Source: Euphorbia lathyris
Taxonomy: Eukaryota; Streptophyta; Magnoliopsida; Malpighiales; Euphorbiaceae
Reading direction: 5' to 3'
Assembly (NCBI RefSeq): GCF_963576675.1
Contig: NC_088917.1
Span: forward strand, 74,882,610-74,946,609
Length of the DNA: 64,000 nt
Position 1 is the first letter of the stretch. Each line of letters starts with the position of its first letter. A model generated the notes under the pieces. That model did not search any database. It was given only the letters and a program-made list of their open reading frames with translations, and was not told the DNA's origin. The translations under genes were made by a program, and so were the position numbers. Of this stretch, positions 35,041 to 46,651 are shown piece after piece.

Positions 35041-35045
35041 CTATA

Positions 35046-35361
35046 TTGCAGGTAAACCTGAGGTGTACTGAGAAGTCAAAGTTCTGGTACATTGACAGCA
35101 CATGCTCGAGGCATATGACTGGTGATGAAACTCAGTTCATCACACTTGTGCGTAAACGAGGTGGAAGCATAAGTTTCGGAGACAACAAAAAGGGTAAGAT
35201 AGTAGGGTTAGGAACCGTTGGTGGTAATCCTACTATTGAGTCAGTCTCCCTAGTTAGTGGATTTAAATATAACTTACTGAGCGTAGCTCAGCTTTGCGAC
35301 AACGACAGAAAAGTTATATTTGATAACACTGGATGTAAAATACTCGAGGGAAAAACAAACG
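35046..35361 (+). pseudogene. Protease region of element A (3'-truncated)
   Basis: FWYIDSTCSRHMTGD is the protease active site with DST in place of DSG, so the catalytic loop is altered. It goes on with SFGDNKKGKIVG and YNLLSVAQLCDN. Similarity to the minus-strand copy (59230-59545) ends near 35361, where opposite-strand DNA of element D begins. No integrase or RT remains for element A. Confidence 0.8.
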
Positions 35362-35965
35362 AAGGGTCTTTAGTCGGTTGCTGGACAGGAATGTCAGGAA
35401 CAGTTGTCTGACTTACCTTTACTAATCTTCTTCTTCGAGGAGGTGTAAGGTCAGCTTGGATAGGCTCTACTGAGTGAGAGGGAGAAGTCACATTTTGACC
35501 AGCATTGAGCTGGTCAGTTTGTTCTTGTTCTTGTTCTTCTGCAGCCAACTTAGTATTAGTTGGGTCAACATTTTCCTCTTCACTAGCTGTCTTCTCAGAG
35601 TCAGCTTGATCACTATCTTCCTCTTCTTGTTCATCATATTCTTGTTCATCTCCTTCTAACTCTTCTTCAACCTGTGCAATGAACTGATCATCCAGTTGCA
35701 CATCATCTTCATTCTGTTGCTCAACCGCGGCTCCTTGACTTTGAGCATAATGAGAATCATCGGGAATGAAGAAGCCAGCAGGAATGGCATCAATAGGTCT
35801 TAACTCCGAAGAGTTCTTCTACGTCTTGCTCAATGGTTCTTCATCAGCGTCTTCCCTTTCATCTGCCTCAGGCTCATCTTGCCTAGGTCTTTTCTCAGCT
35901 GACTTGGGCTCAGCTTGTGCAGTTGGTCCTTTGGACATAATCTTGATTTTCTTAGGAGCAAGAGC
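35362..35965 (-). pseudogene. C-terminal part of accessory ORF of element D
   Basis: This continues, in frame, the ORF at 45173-46152 that element C split. It is highly charged: a Lys/Arg/Glu-rich part, then a long Glu/Gln/Asp-rich run (QVEEELEGDEQEYDEQEEE), then SPSHSVEPIQADLTPPRRRR. A TAG near 35816-35818 interrupts it, and it is truncated at the junction with element A. The acidic low-complexity tail is typical of the plant transposon-associated ORFs with the putative plant transposon protein domain. Function unknown. Confidence 0.6.
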
Positions 35966-38012
35966 TGTTGGGGTTTTGTGTCCTATAGTTAATTGTTGCA
36001 GGATACAAACTTATTGTAAATGAATTGTTCTTTATATCATTTGTTTTAATGAGATATATGTTTTATAACTATATAAAGGCAATCCCTTTTAAGCACTAAA
36101 TAAAGTCTAATAAAAGGAAATCCGTAAGTTTGTTTAAAGTGATTATAAAGTGTTCATACAAGCATGAAGTGAGACAAAACTTTATAATAAACTAATAAAC
36201 TTAAAACCACCCCAAGTCAAGTGATATATTTAGGATTGATATATCACAATTGAGACTTGTATGTAACAATGTCTTCTGTCCGACAGAAAGCTGATCTCAC
36301 AAGCTTCACATATATAGATATCTAGACAGTTACATATATCCGGTGAAACGTTGTTCATTACGATTGGGGACCGACTTGAGATAACAGGATGGGTAGATTC
36401 ATCCTTGTCAACTGTTCATCTCATTGGTATTAATAGGTATAATTAATCCTCAGACTCAAAAGAATGTTAATTGGTCATCCTGAATTACTGAATGTGAGAC
36501 TTTGATCCTGTGGTCCCACGATCCTTAACAGAGATGACTCTGGGGTGTGAACTGCAAAGGTTGGGTGTCACAGGAAGTAATTTCGGGTAGTTATACATTA
36601 GATTGAGCATTTATCACTCCTGATTAATGGGAGATACATCCAAGGATCGCTTGTGGAAGACTCGACTCTAAACCCTTGCAAGGTGATAGCTTAAGAGTAG
36701 AAATTCAGATTTCACTTAACCTATATTTTTGAGTTGACTCGGCCAATAACAAGTAAAACGAACGTCTCGCTATATGTTGGCATTACCCATAGTGATAAGA
36801 TTCAGTTCAAGGATGTAGTTGATAAAGGATCGTATTATACCGTAACTAATACGGAAAGGTTAACGATAGAATCAACATGTCTTCTTAACGGACTCTGGGG
36901 GAATGATTATGGACTTGCCAATAACATACTCTGTACATCATTCCGTTATGCAAGGGATTAAATATAATTCTTGAAGAAATTAATTTAATAGGTTGCATAC
37001 GGCCAGAAGTAGTAAGGACCTAATGGATCACACATAAGACTTGGAACCAAAAGAGAGATGGATATGATTAATAGATGGAGGCCCAATTGAGCCCAGTAAG
37101 GCCCAAATAGAAGGAGGGGGCCGAAATTTATATATGTTAGTAAGGAATTAATTTTATTCCATTAATCCTAATTAGATTAGGATTATGAATTAAATAAATT
37201 AAGAGATAATTAATTTAGGAGTTTTAATTAGATTAATATACTCCTATTATTATCCAATTAAGTTATTTATTATTATCCTAAATGTATTTGATACATTATA
37301 AGATAATAATTAGGAATCTTATTCCGAATGGAATTCCTATTAAATAACCTATTCCTATCTAACTAGGGTTTAGATAAAAGCTAATATATATACCCCTTCC
37401 CTTAATGAATTTCGACTAAGCCTATATCCCTCCCCACTTGTGATAGAGAGAGAGAAAAGAATTCTATTCCCAAGTTCGTGAATAAGAATTCATACGGCAT
37501 TCCATCGATTGATTAGTCTTATTCATCCATCTTTCTCTTTGATCTTGTTTTGGTTTATTAGAGGCAATCTATTTTGGTTGCATCTCATAAGGGTTGATTC
37601 TAACTTAATCTCACCGTGTTCACGAAAGAAGGAAAAACAATCAACAGGGAGAAATTCGTTTTTCTTCGCCTACATTAGGTCAGTTCAGTATTTCGAGGAT
37701 TCTCGGAGATTGAACCGTCGGTTCGTCGCGATTTTTGGCTAGTAGCTTCTAGACATATTCTTCCATGTTTCCACTGAAGGGATTGTCGTTCGGAGGTCTG
37801 GAAGGTCTGTTTCGGATAGGGTCAGATTGGTAAACAGTTTACATCTCCTTTGAAGTTGTGGGCACTTCGTTTGCAACGGTAGATTGATCATCGAAATGTA
37901 TTTCTTCTTATCCCTCTTTATATGAAATAACGATTAACGGATCCTATGGTTAAAAGGAAGTAGGCTAAAATTTTATATTTTCGCTGCTATACCTTAGCCT
38001 TAATTTCCTTCA
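35966..38012 (+). repeat. 5' LTR of element C
   Basis: 2047 bp, TGTTGGGGTTTTGTG to TTAATTTCCTTCA. Between about 37615 and 37852 it has a segment absent from the LTRs of element B. The 3' end is TTCA rather than AACA. Confidence 0.88.
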
Positions 38013-38013
38013 G

Positions 38014-38025
38014 TGGTATCAGAGC
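38014..38025 (+). promoter_or_regulatory. Primer binding site of element C
   Basis: TGGTATCAGAGC, initiator-Met tRNA type, one base after the LTR. Confidence 0.85.
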
Positions 38026-39573
38026 CATCGTTAAATCCGTTATTTCATATATGAAAATATATAAGTTTTCAATAGGATTGAATAAATATTTATGGTTAGG
38101 ATTAATTGACAAATAGTATTGATTGATTAATTCTAAAGATAAATAAAGTTTTGATTAATTGTTAATTAAAACTGATTATGCTTATGTTCCTAATTATTTC
38201 GGTTGATAATCATTATAACAAAATCTATTAGTTTTATAGTTATGTTGATAAAATTAGTTTTATTAATTCTAAATGATAAAACGGAAATCTATTGTAGATT
38301 ATCCTATTTCTGAAAAAACTGTTTTAAAATTGTTTTAGAATGTTTTCAGAAATTAATAGTTTTCTGTTTTGATTATCGAATGAATAATTCGTTTAAATGT
38401 TTGTTTTTACCAATATGTAAATCAAAGTGTTAAATGAATTAAAATCAAAATAAATGGGACGAGCATAATCAACGTTTTATATGGTTATATTAATCTAAGG
38501 ATTAATATAAAGATACAAAACGATTAGAAGTAAAATTGGATGAAAGTTAATTTGACGAGTTAATGTGATTAACCTAAATATTACATAAGCCGGTTATGTA
38601 ATCAACCAATTAAATTTATTTAATTGAGTCTATGCATGTTTGGAGTTATGGACATATTTGGACCCTCTTTTAGTCTTTTGGTATTTTTGAAATAGGGCCT
38701 GCGCGTCCTGCCTTTTTACTATCTATTGTTCCCTTCAATTCAATTGAAGTTTTCTTATAGTAGTATAGAAATTAATATGTAATTTCAAGGCGCCAAGGAG
38801 AAGACGGAGGACCTAAAGAGAAATATGTAATAGTTAGTATTTCCTTAGGTTTGGCCTTTTATTCCGTCTCTGGCTCGACGGAATAATTTAGAAGATATGT
38901 CCATAACGCCAATGTATGTGAATGTATGTATGTCTGATGTATGCTAAAGCAAATCAAGACTAAGTTAGATTATGAGACTTGAATAAAATCCCTCGTTAAA
39001 AAGTTAAGTAAATAAGCAAATTATTAAAATCGGTTGCCCCTCCCTAATATTATAATTCAGCCGGCAGTACTAGGGGCCTTTGGGTTGTTGAGGAAACTCA
39101 AGCTCGGGGTCTTATGGTAACACCTGAATTATCGAAAGTTATTCTTTCATGAATATGGGGTAATACTTAAATTAGATTATGATAATTGGATGAGCAAACT
39201 CATGTTGTCATAAACTAATGGGCAATATGGTTGGGATTAATATGAGTAACATATTAGTTACTAATGTGGTTAGTAACCCAATAACCTAGGAGTCACATTC
39301 AAGATGTGATTGATTACATGAATCTACCTAACAAAGGGGACTAGCTTGTTGAGCAAACTCAAGGCGAAATCTCAGGAGTTAGGATCCTAGCTCACTAAAG
39401 GATTTGTGAAATTCTTCGAATTAATATGGAGGGTTATTAATTTGGCAAAATAGTGGGAGCAATCTGAAATAAATTAAAAGGCCTATAATTTTAGATTGTT
39501 ATACTTTAAAGCAAATGAATAACATATGTCTACTCTTTCTCACTCTCAAGTTTAATTAAACACACTTAAAATC
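38026..39573 (+). other. Untranslated leader of element C
   Basis: About 1.55 kb without a gene, colinear with the leader of B but with no GC-rich block (junction near 38336-38345). It carries the same ATTCCGTC/GACGGAAT hairpin at 38861-38884. Confidence 0.7.
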
Positions 39574-40330
39574 ATGACTAACACCAATCTGCAAAATATA
39601 CTTACCGATAACAAGTTGAATAGTTCAAACTTCACCGACTGGTTTGGTAACCTCAATATCGTTTTGAAGTTCGATAAAAATAGGGTATGTATTTGATACA
39701 TCGATACCCCCTATCCCTGAGGATGATGCTCCCAATCGATGCTTATCAGAAGCACAAGGCTGATGACGATCATGCCGGATGCATCATACTTGCATCGATG
39801 ACATCGGAATTACAAAGGCAACTATGCCTGTTCCATCATCATGCAACTAAAGGAATTGTTTGGGAAACAGACCAAGTGCGAACGCTACGAGATATCCAAG
39901 ATGCTATATCGTAGTAGGATGCAAGAGGGCACATCTGTCATGACACATTGTGTCAAGATGATTGGCTACATTACCAAACTTTCTAGTATTGGATTTGCGA
40001 TGGATAACGAATTGAGCATAAACTTAATTCTTCAATCCCTCCCAGAGAGTTATTCACAGTTCATTATGAACTATCAGAAGAATGACTTGCAAACCTCTTT
40101 TGAAGAGCTTGCAAATATGCTCAAGTCAGTTGCGCCCAATATAAAGAAAGGTAAGAAAGCCGTGCCCAACAAAACTAAGGGAAAGGAAGTGAAGAAGCCC
40201 AAAGGAGAGTGCCACTTCTGTGGTGAAGAAAGGCATTGGAAAAGAAACTGTTTGGTGTACCTAGCTACCCTCAATAAGGGAAAAAGCCGGTACTCCAACA
40301 TCTGGTATGTTCTATATTTCGATAAAGAAC
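39574..40330 (+). pseudogene. gag of element C
   Basis: ATG 39574 opens MTNTNLQ as in element B. Frameshifts near 39680 and 39760 and a deletion near 39830 break the first half. The stretch from 39841 is open and has the capsid helices (ILQSLPESYSQFIMNYQ) and an intact CCHC pattern, CHFCGEERHWKRNC. About 45 codons present in B (the NEEMLALAIEG segment) are missing. Not functional. Confidence 0.82.
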
Positions 40331-41520
40331 AAGCATTGCGATTTTTTATAGAGATGGGATTTTCTATTTATCAGGAATATCACAAAATGGGATTTATGTG
40401 TTAGATTTCTGTTTTCGCAATTGATACCAAAAGACATAAGCTAGATAATTCAACTTACTTGTGGCATTATCGTTTAGGCCATATAAACAAGAGACGCATG
40501 CTAAAGCTACATTCAGATGGGCTTATAGATCCAATCGATTCTGAATCATTGGAAACATGTGAATCATGTTTAAAAGGTAAAATGACAAAGGCACCCTTTA
40601 GCAATAAAGGTGAGCGTGTATCAGACACTCTAGGACTCATTCATTCAGATGTATGTGGTCCTATGTTAGTCCAAGCAAGAGGAGGATTCAGATACTTCAT
40701 TAGCTTCATAGATGACCATACTCGCTATGGTTATATCTACTTGATGAGGCACAAATCAGAAGCCTTTGACAAGTTCAAATGATTCAAGAATGAAGTGGAA
40801 AATCAATAGGAAAGAAAAATAAAACACTTCGATCTGATCGAGGTGGCAAATATCTTTCTGATGATTTTCTGAATTATCTAACTGAATGTGGGATATGCTC
40901 ACAATGGACACCTCCCTATACACCACAACACAATGGTGTATCCGAGAGGAGAAACTGTACCCTATTAGATATGGTACCATCCATGATGAGCATGGCCTTA
41001 CTTCAAAGACGTTCTGGGGCTATGCCTTAGAAACTGCCCTCTTCACCCTGAACCGAGTACCAACCAAATCCGCTATTTCCACACCATATGAATTGTTCGT
41101 TGGTAAGAAACCCATGTTCTCGTTCATGAGAGTATGGGGTTGTTCAGCATATGTCAAACGTGTTGCGTCCGACAAATTAGATTCTAAATCTGATAAATGT
41201 TTCTTCATTGGATATCCCAGGGAAACTATAGGGTATTACTTCTATCATCCAGATGATCAGAAAGTAATAGTATCCAAATACGCAACCTTCTTAGAGAAAG
41301 AGTTTCTCGAAGAAACACAAAAGGGAAGCGTGATTGAACTCGACGAAGTTCAAGAGGAAGAAACAACGACTGAAACAATAGAAGCGGTTGAGGTACCCGA
41401 AGAAGTCCCATTAGATGAGACTCCAGTGGCACATATTCGTAGATCACGAAGAGTTCGTGAACTCCCAGTTAGATATGGTTTTCTAGTGGGAGATGATGAC
41501 GAGGTTCCTGTGTTAGACGA
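40331..41520 (+). pseudogene. Integrase of element C, after deletion of protease
   Basis: The gag frame runs almost directly into the segment EYHKMGFMC, which in B lies after the protease. About 270 bp coding for the protease active site are gone. The integrase follows: WHYRLGHINKRR, CESCLKGKM, IHSDVCGPM, FIDDHTRYGY, then a stop at 40780-40782 and a frameshift near 40822. The later part (TALFTLNRVPTKSA, FMRVWGCSAYVKR, IGYPRETIGYY) is open from about 41000. Non-functional. Confidence 0.82.
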
Positions 41521-42592
41521 CGAACCCGAAAACTACGAAGAGGCTCTTACTGGTCCAGATTCTAAAGCATGGCTTGAGGCCATGGATTCTGAAATGGATT
41601 CCATGTATACTAACCAAGTTTGGACTTTGGTTGATCCACCCGAAGGGATAAAACCCATAGGGTGCAGATGGATCTTCAAAAAGAAGACTGACATGGATGG
41701 AAAGGTTAGCACCTACAAGGCTAGGTTGGTAGCGAAAGGATATCGTCAAAAATAAGGTGTTGATTATGACGAAACCTTCTCTCCCGTTGCTATGTCCAAA
41801 TCAATCAGAATCATGCTTGCAATTGCCGCTCATTTTGATTATGAGATTTGGCAAATGGATGTGAAAACATCTTTCCTAAATGGAAACCTTCTTGAGGATG
41901 TATACATGATGCAGCCTGAAGGTTTCATATCAAAGGATGCAAATAAAGTTTGCAAACTTCAGAGATCCATTTATGGACTCAAGCAAGCATCTAGAAGCTG
42001 GAACAAGCGTTTTGACGAAACCATAAAACAATTTGGTTTCGAACAAAATTGCGAAGAAGCTTGCATTTACAAGAAAGCAAGTGGGAGCTCTATAGCATTT
42101 CTCATACTATATGTGGACGATATACTGTTAATGGGAAATGACATTGCTCTTTTACAGTCGGTGAAAATATGGTTATCCGGTAACTTCTCAATGAAAGACC
42201 TCGGTGAAGCAGCCTATATACTTGGTATACAGATCTATAGGGATAGATCACGTAGACTGCTTGGTCTTTCACGGGCTACATACATTGAAAAGGTGCTAAA
42301 TCGGTTTAGCATGCTTGAATCGAAACGAGGTAACTTACCCATGGTACATGGAGTAAAGTTAAACAATCATCAATGTCCTAAAACTGATGATGACAAACGA
42401 CGCATGGCTGTAGTCTTGTACGCCAGGGCGATCGGTTTGATTATGTATGCTATACTATGCACTATACCCGACGTAGCGTTCGCGTTATCTGTAACGAGTC
42501 GTTACCAAGGGAATCCGGGAGACGAGCACTGGATTGCCGTCAAGAACATTCTTAAGTACTTGAGAAGAACTAAAGATATGTTTCTAGTGTAA
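41521..42592 (+). pseudogene. Reverse transcriptase of element C
   Basis: The RT starts around ALTGPDSKAWLEAMDSEM and holds IFKKKTDMDG, KARLVAKGY, MDVKTSFLNGNL, YGLKQASRSWNKR and the catalytic YVDDILLMG at about 42110-42136. A TAA at 41753-41755 (CAA in B) breaks the N-terminal part; the stretch 41792-42592 is then open for 266 codons, and a TAA at 42590-42592 (TAC in B) ends it. This is the best preserved RT in the window. Confidence 0.88.
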
Positions 42593-43095
42593 GGAGAAGG
42601 AGATATGAAAATACAAAGATTTTCAGACGCTAGTCATCTCACAGATGAAAATGATTTTAAATCCCAATCAGGATACCTGTTTATCCTAAATGGGGTTGCG
42701 GTCAGTTGGAAAATTTCCAAGCAGGGAATGTAGCTTTCTCTATGACCGAGTCAGAGTACATCGCTGCTGCGGAAGCAGCAAAGGAAGCAGTTTGGATTAG
42801 AAAGTTCATTACAGAACTAGGTGTGGTGCCTGACATTGTCAATCCCATTACGCTGTACTGTGATAACAATGGAGCCATTGCGCAAGCAAAGGAATCACGG
42901 TCTCATAATGCATCCAAGCACTACCTAAAGAGATACCACATCATTAGAGAGATTGTGGCTAGAGGAGATGTGAGAATAGAAAGAGTACCTACAGAGGACA
43001 ACGTTGCAGATCCATTGACAAAGCCTTTAACCCAGAAAGTACATGATCGTCATTTAACTTCTACTGGGATAAGTTTTAGAAACAATTGGCTTTAG
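42593..43095 (+). pseudogene. RNase H of element C
   Basis: RFSDAS, then a short shifted stretch, then SMTESEYIAAAEAAKEAVW, YCDNNGAIAQAKESRSHNASKHYLKRYHIIREIV and ADPLTKPL, ending at TAG 43093-43095. A frameshift near 42720 separates the two halves. It would degrade template RNA during reverse transcription. Confidence 0.85.
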
Positions 43096-43098
43096 TCC

Positions 43099-43109
43099 AA
43101 GTGGGAGTA
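43099..43109 (+). promoter_or_regulatory. Polypurine tract of element C
   Basis: AAGTGGGAGTA directly before the 3' LTR, the standard Copia plus-strand primer. Confidence 0.78.
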
Positions 43110-45172
43110 TGTTGGGGTTTTGTGTCCTAAAGTCAATTGTTGCAGGATACAAACTTATTGTAAATGAATTTTTCTTTATATCATTTGTTTTAATGAGATA
43201 TATGTTTTATAACTATATAAAGGCAATCCATTTTAAGCACTAAATAAAGTCTAATAAAAGGAAATCCGTAAGTTTGTTTAAAGTGATTATAAAGCGTTCA
43301 TACAAGCATGAAGTGAGACAAAACTTTATAATAAACTAATAAACTTAAAACGACCCCAAGTCAAGTGATATATTTAGGATTGATATATCACAGTTGAGAC
43401 TTGTATGTAACAATGTCTTCTGTCCGATAGAAAGCTGATCTCACAAGCTTCACATATATAGATATCTGGACAGTTACATAGATCCGGTGAAACGTTGTTC
43501 ATTAGGATTGGGGATCCGACTTGAGATAACAGGATGGGTAGATTCATCCTTGTCAACTGTTCATCTCATTGGTATTAATAGGTATAACTAATCCTCAGAC
43601 TCAAAGGAATGTTAATTGGTCATCCTGAATTACTGAATGTGAGACTTTGATCCTGTGGTCCCACGATCCTTAACAGAGATTACTATGGGGTGTGAACTGC
43701 AAAGGTTGGGTGTCACAGGAAGTAATTTCGGGTAGTTATACATTAGATTGAGCATTTATCACTCCTGATTAATGGGAGATACATCCAAGGATCGCTTGTG
43801 GAAAACTCGACTCTAAACCCTTGCAAGGTGATAGCTTAAGAGTAGAAATTCGGATTTCACTTAACCTATCTTTTTGAGTTGACTCGGCCAATAACAAGTA
43901 AAACGAACGTCTCGCTATATGTTGACATTACCCATAGTCATAAGATTCAGTTCAAGGATGTAGTTGATAAAGGATCGTATTATACCGTAACTAATACGGA
44001 AGGGTTAACGATAGAATCAACATGTCTTCTTAACGGACTCTGGGGGAATGATTACGGACTTGCCAATAACATACTTTGTACAGCATTCCGTTATGCAATG
44101 GATTAAATATAATTCTTGAAGAAATTAGTTTAATAGGTTGCATACGGCCAGAAGTAGTAAGGACCTAATGGATCACACATAAGACTTGGAACCAAAAGAT
44201 AGATGGATATGATTAATAGATGGAGGCCCAATTGAGCCCAGTAAGGCCCAAATAGAAGCAGGGGGCCGAAATTTATATATGTTAGTAAGGAATTAATTTT
44301 ATTCCATTAATCCTAATTAGATTAGGATTATGAATTAAATTAATTAAGAGATAATTAAGTTAGGAGTTTTAATTAGATTAATATACTCCTATTATTATCC
44401 AATTAGGTTATTTATTATTATCCTAAATGTATTTGATACATTATAAGATAATAATTAGGAATCTTATTCCGAATGGAATTCCTATTAAGTAACATATTCC
44501 TATCTAACTAGGGTTTAGATACAAGCTAATATATATACCCCTTCCCTTAATGAATTTCGACTAAGCCTATATCCCTCCCCAGTTGTGATTTTCGAAATTG
44601 CTTAAGAAAGAGAGAAAAGAATTCTATTCCCAAGTTCGTGAATAAGAATTCATACGGCATTCCATCGGTTGATTAATCTTATTCATCCCTCTTTCTCTTT
44701 GATCTTGTGTTGGTTTATTAGAGGCAATCTATTTTGGTTGCATCTCATAAGGGTTGATTCTAACTTAATCTCACCGTGTTCACGAAAGAAGGAAAAACAA
44801 TCAAAAGGGAGAAATTCGTTTTTCTTCGCCTACATCAGTTCAGTTCACAATTTCGAGGATTCCCAGAGATTGAACTGTCGGATCGTCGCGATTTTTGGAC
44901 AGTAGCTTCTAGACATATTCTTCCACGTTTCCACCGAAGGGATTGTCGTTCGGTGGTCTGGAAGGTCTGTTTCGGATAGGGGCAGATTGGTAAACAGTTT
45001 ACATCTCCTTTGAAGTTGTGGGCACTTCGTTTGCAACGGTAGATTGATCATCGAAAGGTATTTCTTTTTATCCCTCATTATATGAAATAACGATTAACGG
45101 ATCCTATGGTTAAAAGGAAGTAGGCTAAAATTTTATATTTCCGCTGCTATACCTTAGCCTTAATTTCCTTCA
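43110..45172 (+). repeat. 3' LTR of element C
   Basis: 2063 bp, TGTTGGGGTTTTGTG to TAATTTCCTTCA. Closely matches 35966-38012; it has about 16 bases (TTTTCGAAATTGCTTA region, near 44589) that the 5' LTR lacks. Confidence 0.88.
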
Positions 45173-46152
45173 GGAGCAGCTTCCTTAGAGGTGCTCTGCA
45201 CAGCTTTCCTCTTCCTGTCAGCGGGGGCCTTGGTTCTCTTGCCCTTTTGGATTACCGTTCCCTCAACGTTTGGGTCAGCAGCAATTTTTCCTTTCTTGAT
45301 CGGCTGATCAAACTTTAGGGCGAACAGGTCAGCGGTAGTAATTTCTGATCCTCGGCCCTTGGTTTCCCCGGATAGGTCCACTCGGTGATCCAGGAGAATT
45401 TTGGTAATGAGTGATCCCAGCCGTAGAGTTCCAGTGCTCCTTTGGAAGCCGGCTATGAGAAATATTAGCATGTTGATGGGTGTATAAGTCAGCATATGCC
45501 ATATGAAGCATTGCTCAAAATTTGTTGCTGAGCTGGTGCAATTAATCTTTGGGTAAATGTAGTTTGTCAGCAGATAGTGCGCCATCTTTTGATGCTGTCC
45601 CATTAAGGTGTTGGAGATTTCACCGGTGTGGCCCGTTGGTTTACAGAATGTAGTGGAGTAGTCAGTGTCATCCTGATCTCCAGATTTCCTAAGTAGTGCC
45701 CCTTCATTTTTGAGCTTCAGGAGGTTGGCCAAATAGGTGGGATTTATAAAAATGGTTTTGCCTTTCACCTTGGTGAGCAGGTGGTCCTGGCTGTCATTAG
45801 CAACGCACAAATTGTGGTAGAATTCCCTTACTAAGTCAGGGTAGGTGTTGTAGCTTATCGAAAACAGCTTGGTCCATCCATTCTTTGAGATCCACTCACA
45901 GAATGGTTTCTCAGTTTCCACAAACTCCTTCGAGAACCATCTTGAGTAGTCTATCTTATATTCCCTGACGTTTTGATAAACCTTGGAGTAGGTGCTTTGC
46001 TTAGGTTTCTTCGCCTTTGAAGAAGTACCTTGGTCAGTCTGGGTTTTCTTGCTCGGTGTGGTGACCTTAGTTTGGTCATGCTGGGTAGGAGGCTTAGGGT
46101 TTCCAGCGGATAGTTGACTGGCATCGGAGATGTTTTCAGAGTTGTTCATCAT
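45173..46152 (-). pseudogene. Accessory ORF of element D with plant transposon protein domain
   Basis: The ORF begins at tandem ATGs (MMNNSENISDASQLSAG, start 46152) and is open to the insertion point of element C at 45173. After a Lys/Thr-rich N-terminus comes a folded region of about 200 residues: YSRWFSKEFVETEKPF, NTYPDLVREFYHNL, FINPTYLANLLKLKNEG and HQKMAHYLLTNYIYPK. I recognise this as the putative plant transposon protein domain family. The motif NTYPDLVREFY resembles HVYPSLVLEFF of the ORF in element E. An upstream in-frame ATG at 46254 is less likely, because it would place the start inside the TATA box. It sits where SIRE/Maximus elements carry an env-like ORF. Function unknown; split by element C. 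Confidence 0.7.
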
Positions 46153-46252
46153 TTTCGCAAAGAGGATTTGAGAAATTTGAAGTTTTTGAGAGAGAAGGTG
46201 TTTATGCCAGAAAATTCTGTAAACGTAAAGAGATAAACATAGGGATTTGCCC

Positions 46253-46262
46253 ATTATTTATA
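46253..46262 (-). promoter_or_regulatory. Candidate TATA box for accessory ORF
   Basis: On the minus strand TATAAATAAT begins at 46262, about 110 bases before the tandem ATG at 46152. The spacing fits a core promoter with a 5' UTR of about 70 bases. Confidence 0.4.
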
Positions 46263-46651
46263 GCGGTGAGAGCTGGATCTTGTCGAATCCATGTGTCAGT
46301 TTTGCCTTGGGATTATCAACCGACAAGAATCCTGGCATTTATGACACATTCGACGTATACGTCATCCTAGGTAGTTATTCACGTGCTTTAGCATTAAGTG
46401 CAACGGGTCTTTTACTCAGCGTTTAGAATTCTAAACGTTTGATATTCAAAGTAGTCAGTTTTATGCAAACGGATGATTTAAGCAATAGATTTCTCAGTTT
46501 GAGATAGTTACTCGGTGTGCACATTTACTCAGTATTTGGTATTCATTCATTTGGTGTTAAGCACTCAGCATGACAATCACTTAGCATGCATTTGCATAAA
46601 TCATTCAGCGTAGTAATTCACTCAGCATAAATATATATTTAGAACTGGAAT
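46263..46651. other. Spacer between RNase H and accessory ORF of element D
   Basis: About 390 bp without a gene. ACTCAG/CTCAGC words are frequent (for example near 46414, 46496, 46510, 46534, 46565, 46621). It is the likely upstream control region of the accessory ORF. Confidence 0.4.

Larger units (their letters stand above)
35966..45172 (+). mobile_element. Full-length Copia retrotransposon C
   Basis: A 9207-bp sister of element B with both LTRs, primer binding site, leader, gag, integrase, RT, RNase H and polypurine tract. The flanking bases are AGAGC (35961-35965) and GGAGC (45173-45177), a 5-bp duplication with one later change. It is inserted in the minus-strand accessory ORF of element D. 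The LTRs are about 190 bp longer than those of B, the leader lacks the GC island and the protease region is largely deleted. Confidence 0.9.

Noticed and set aside
44669..44979. ORFs of 67-78 codons near the end of the 3' LTR of element C.
   Set aside because: They lie in the LTR, with a shadow copy in the 5' LTR (37509-37742) that differs in frame end; no domain.
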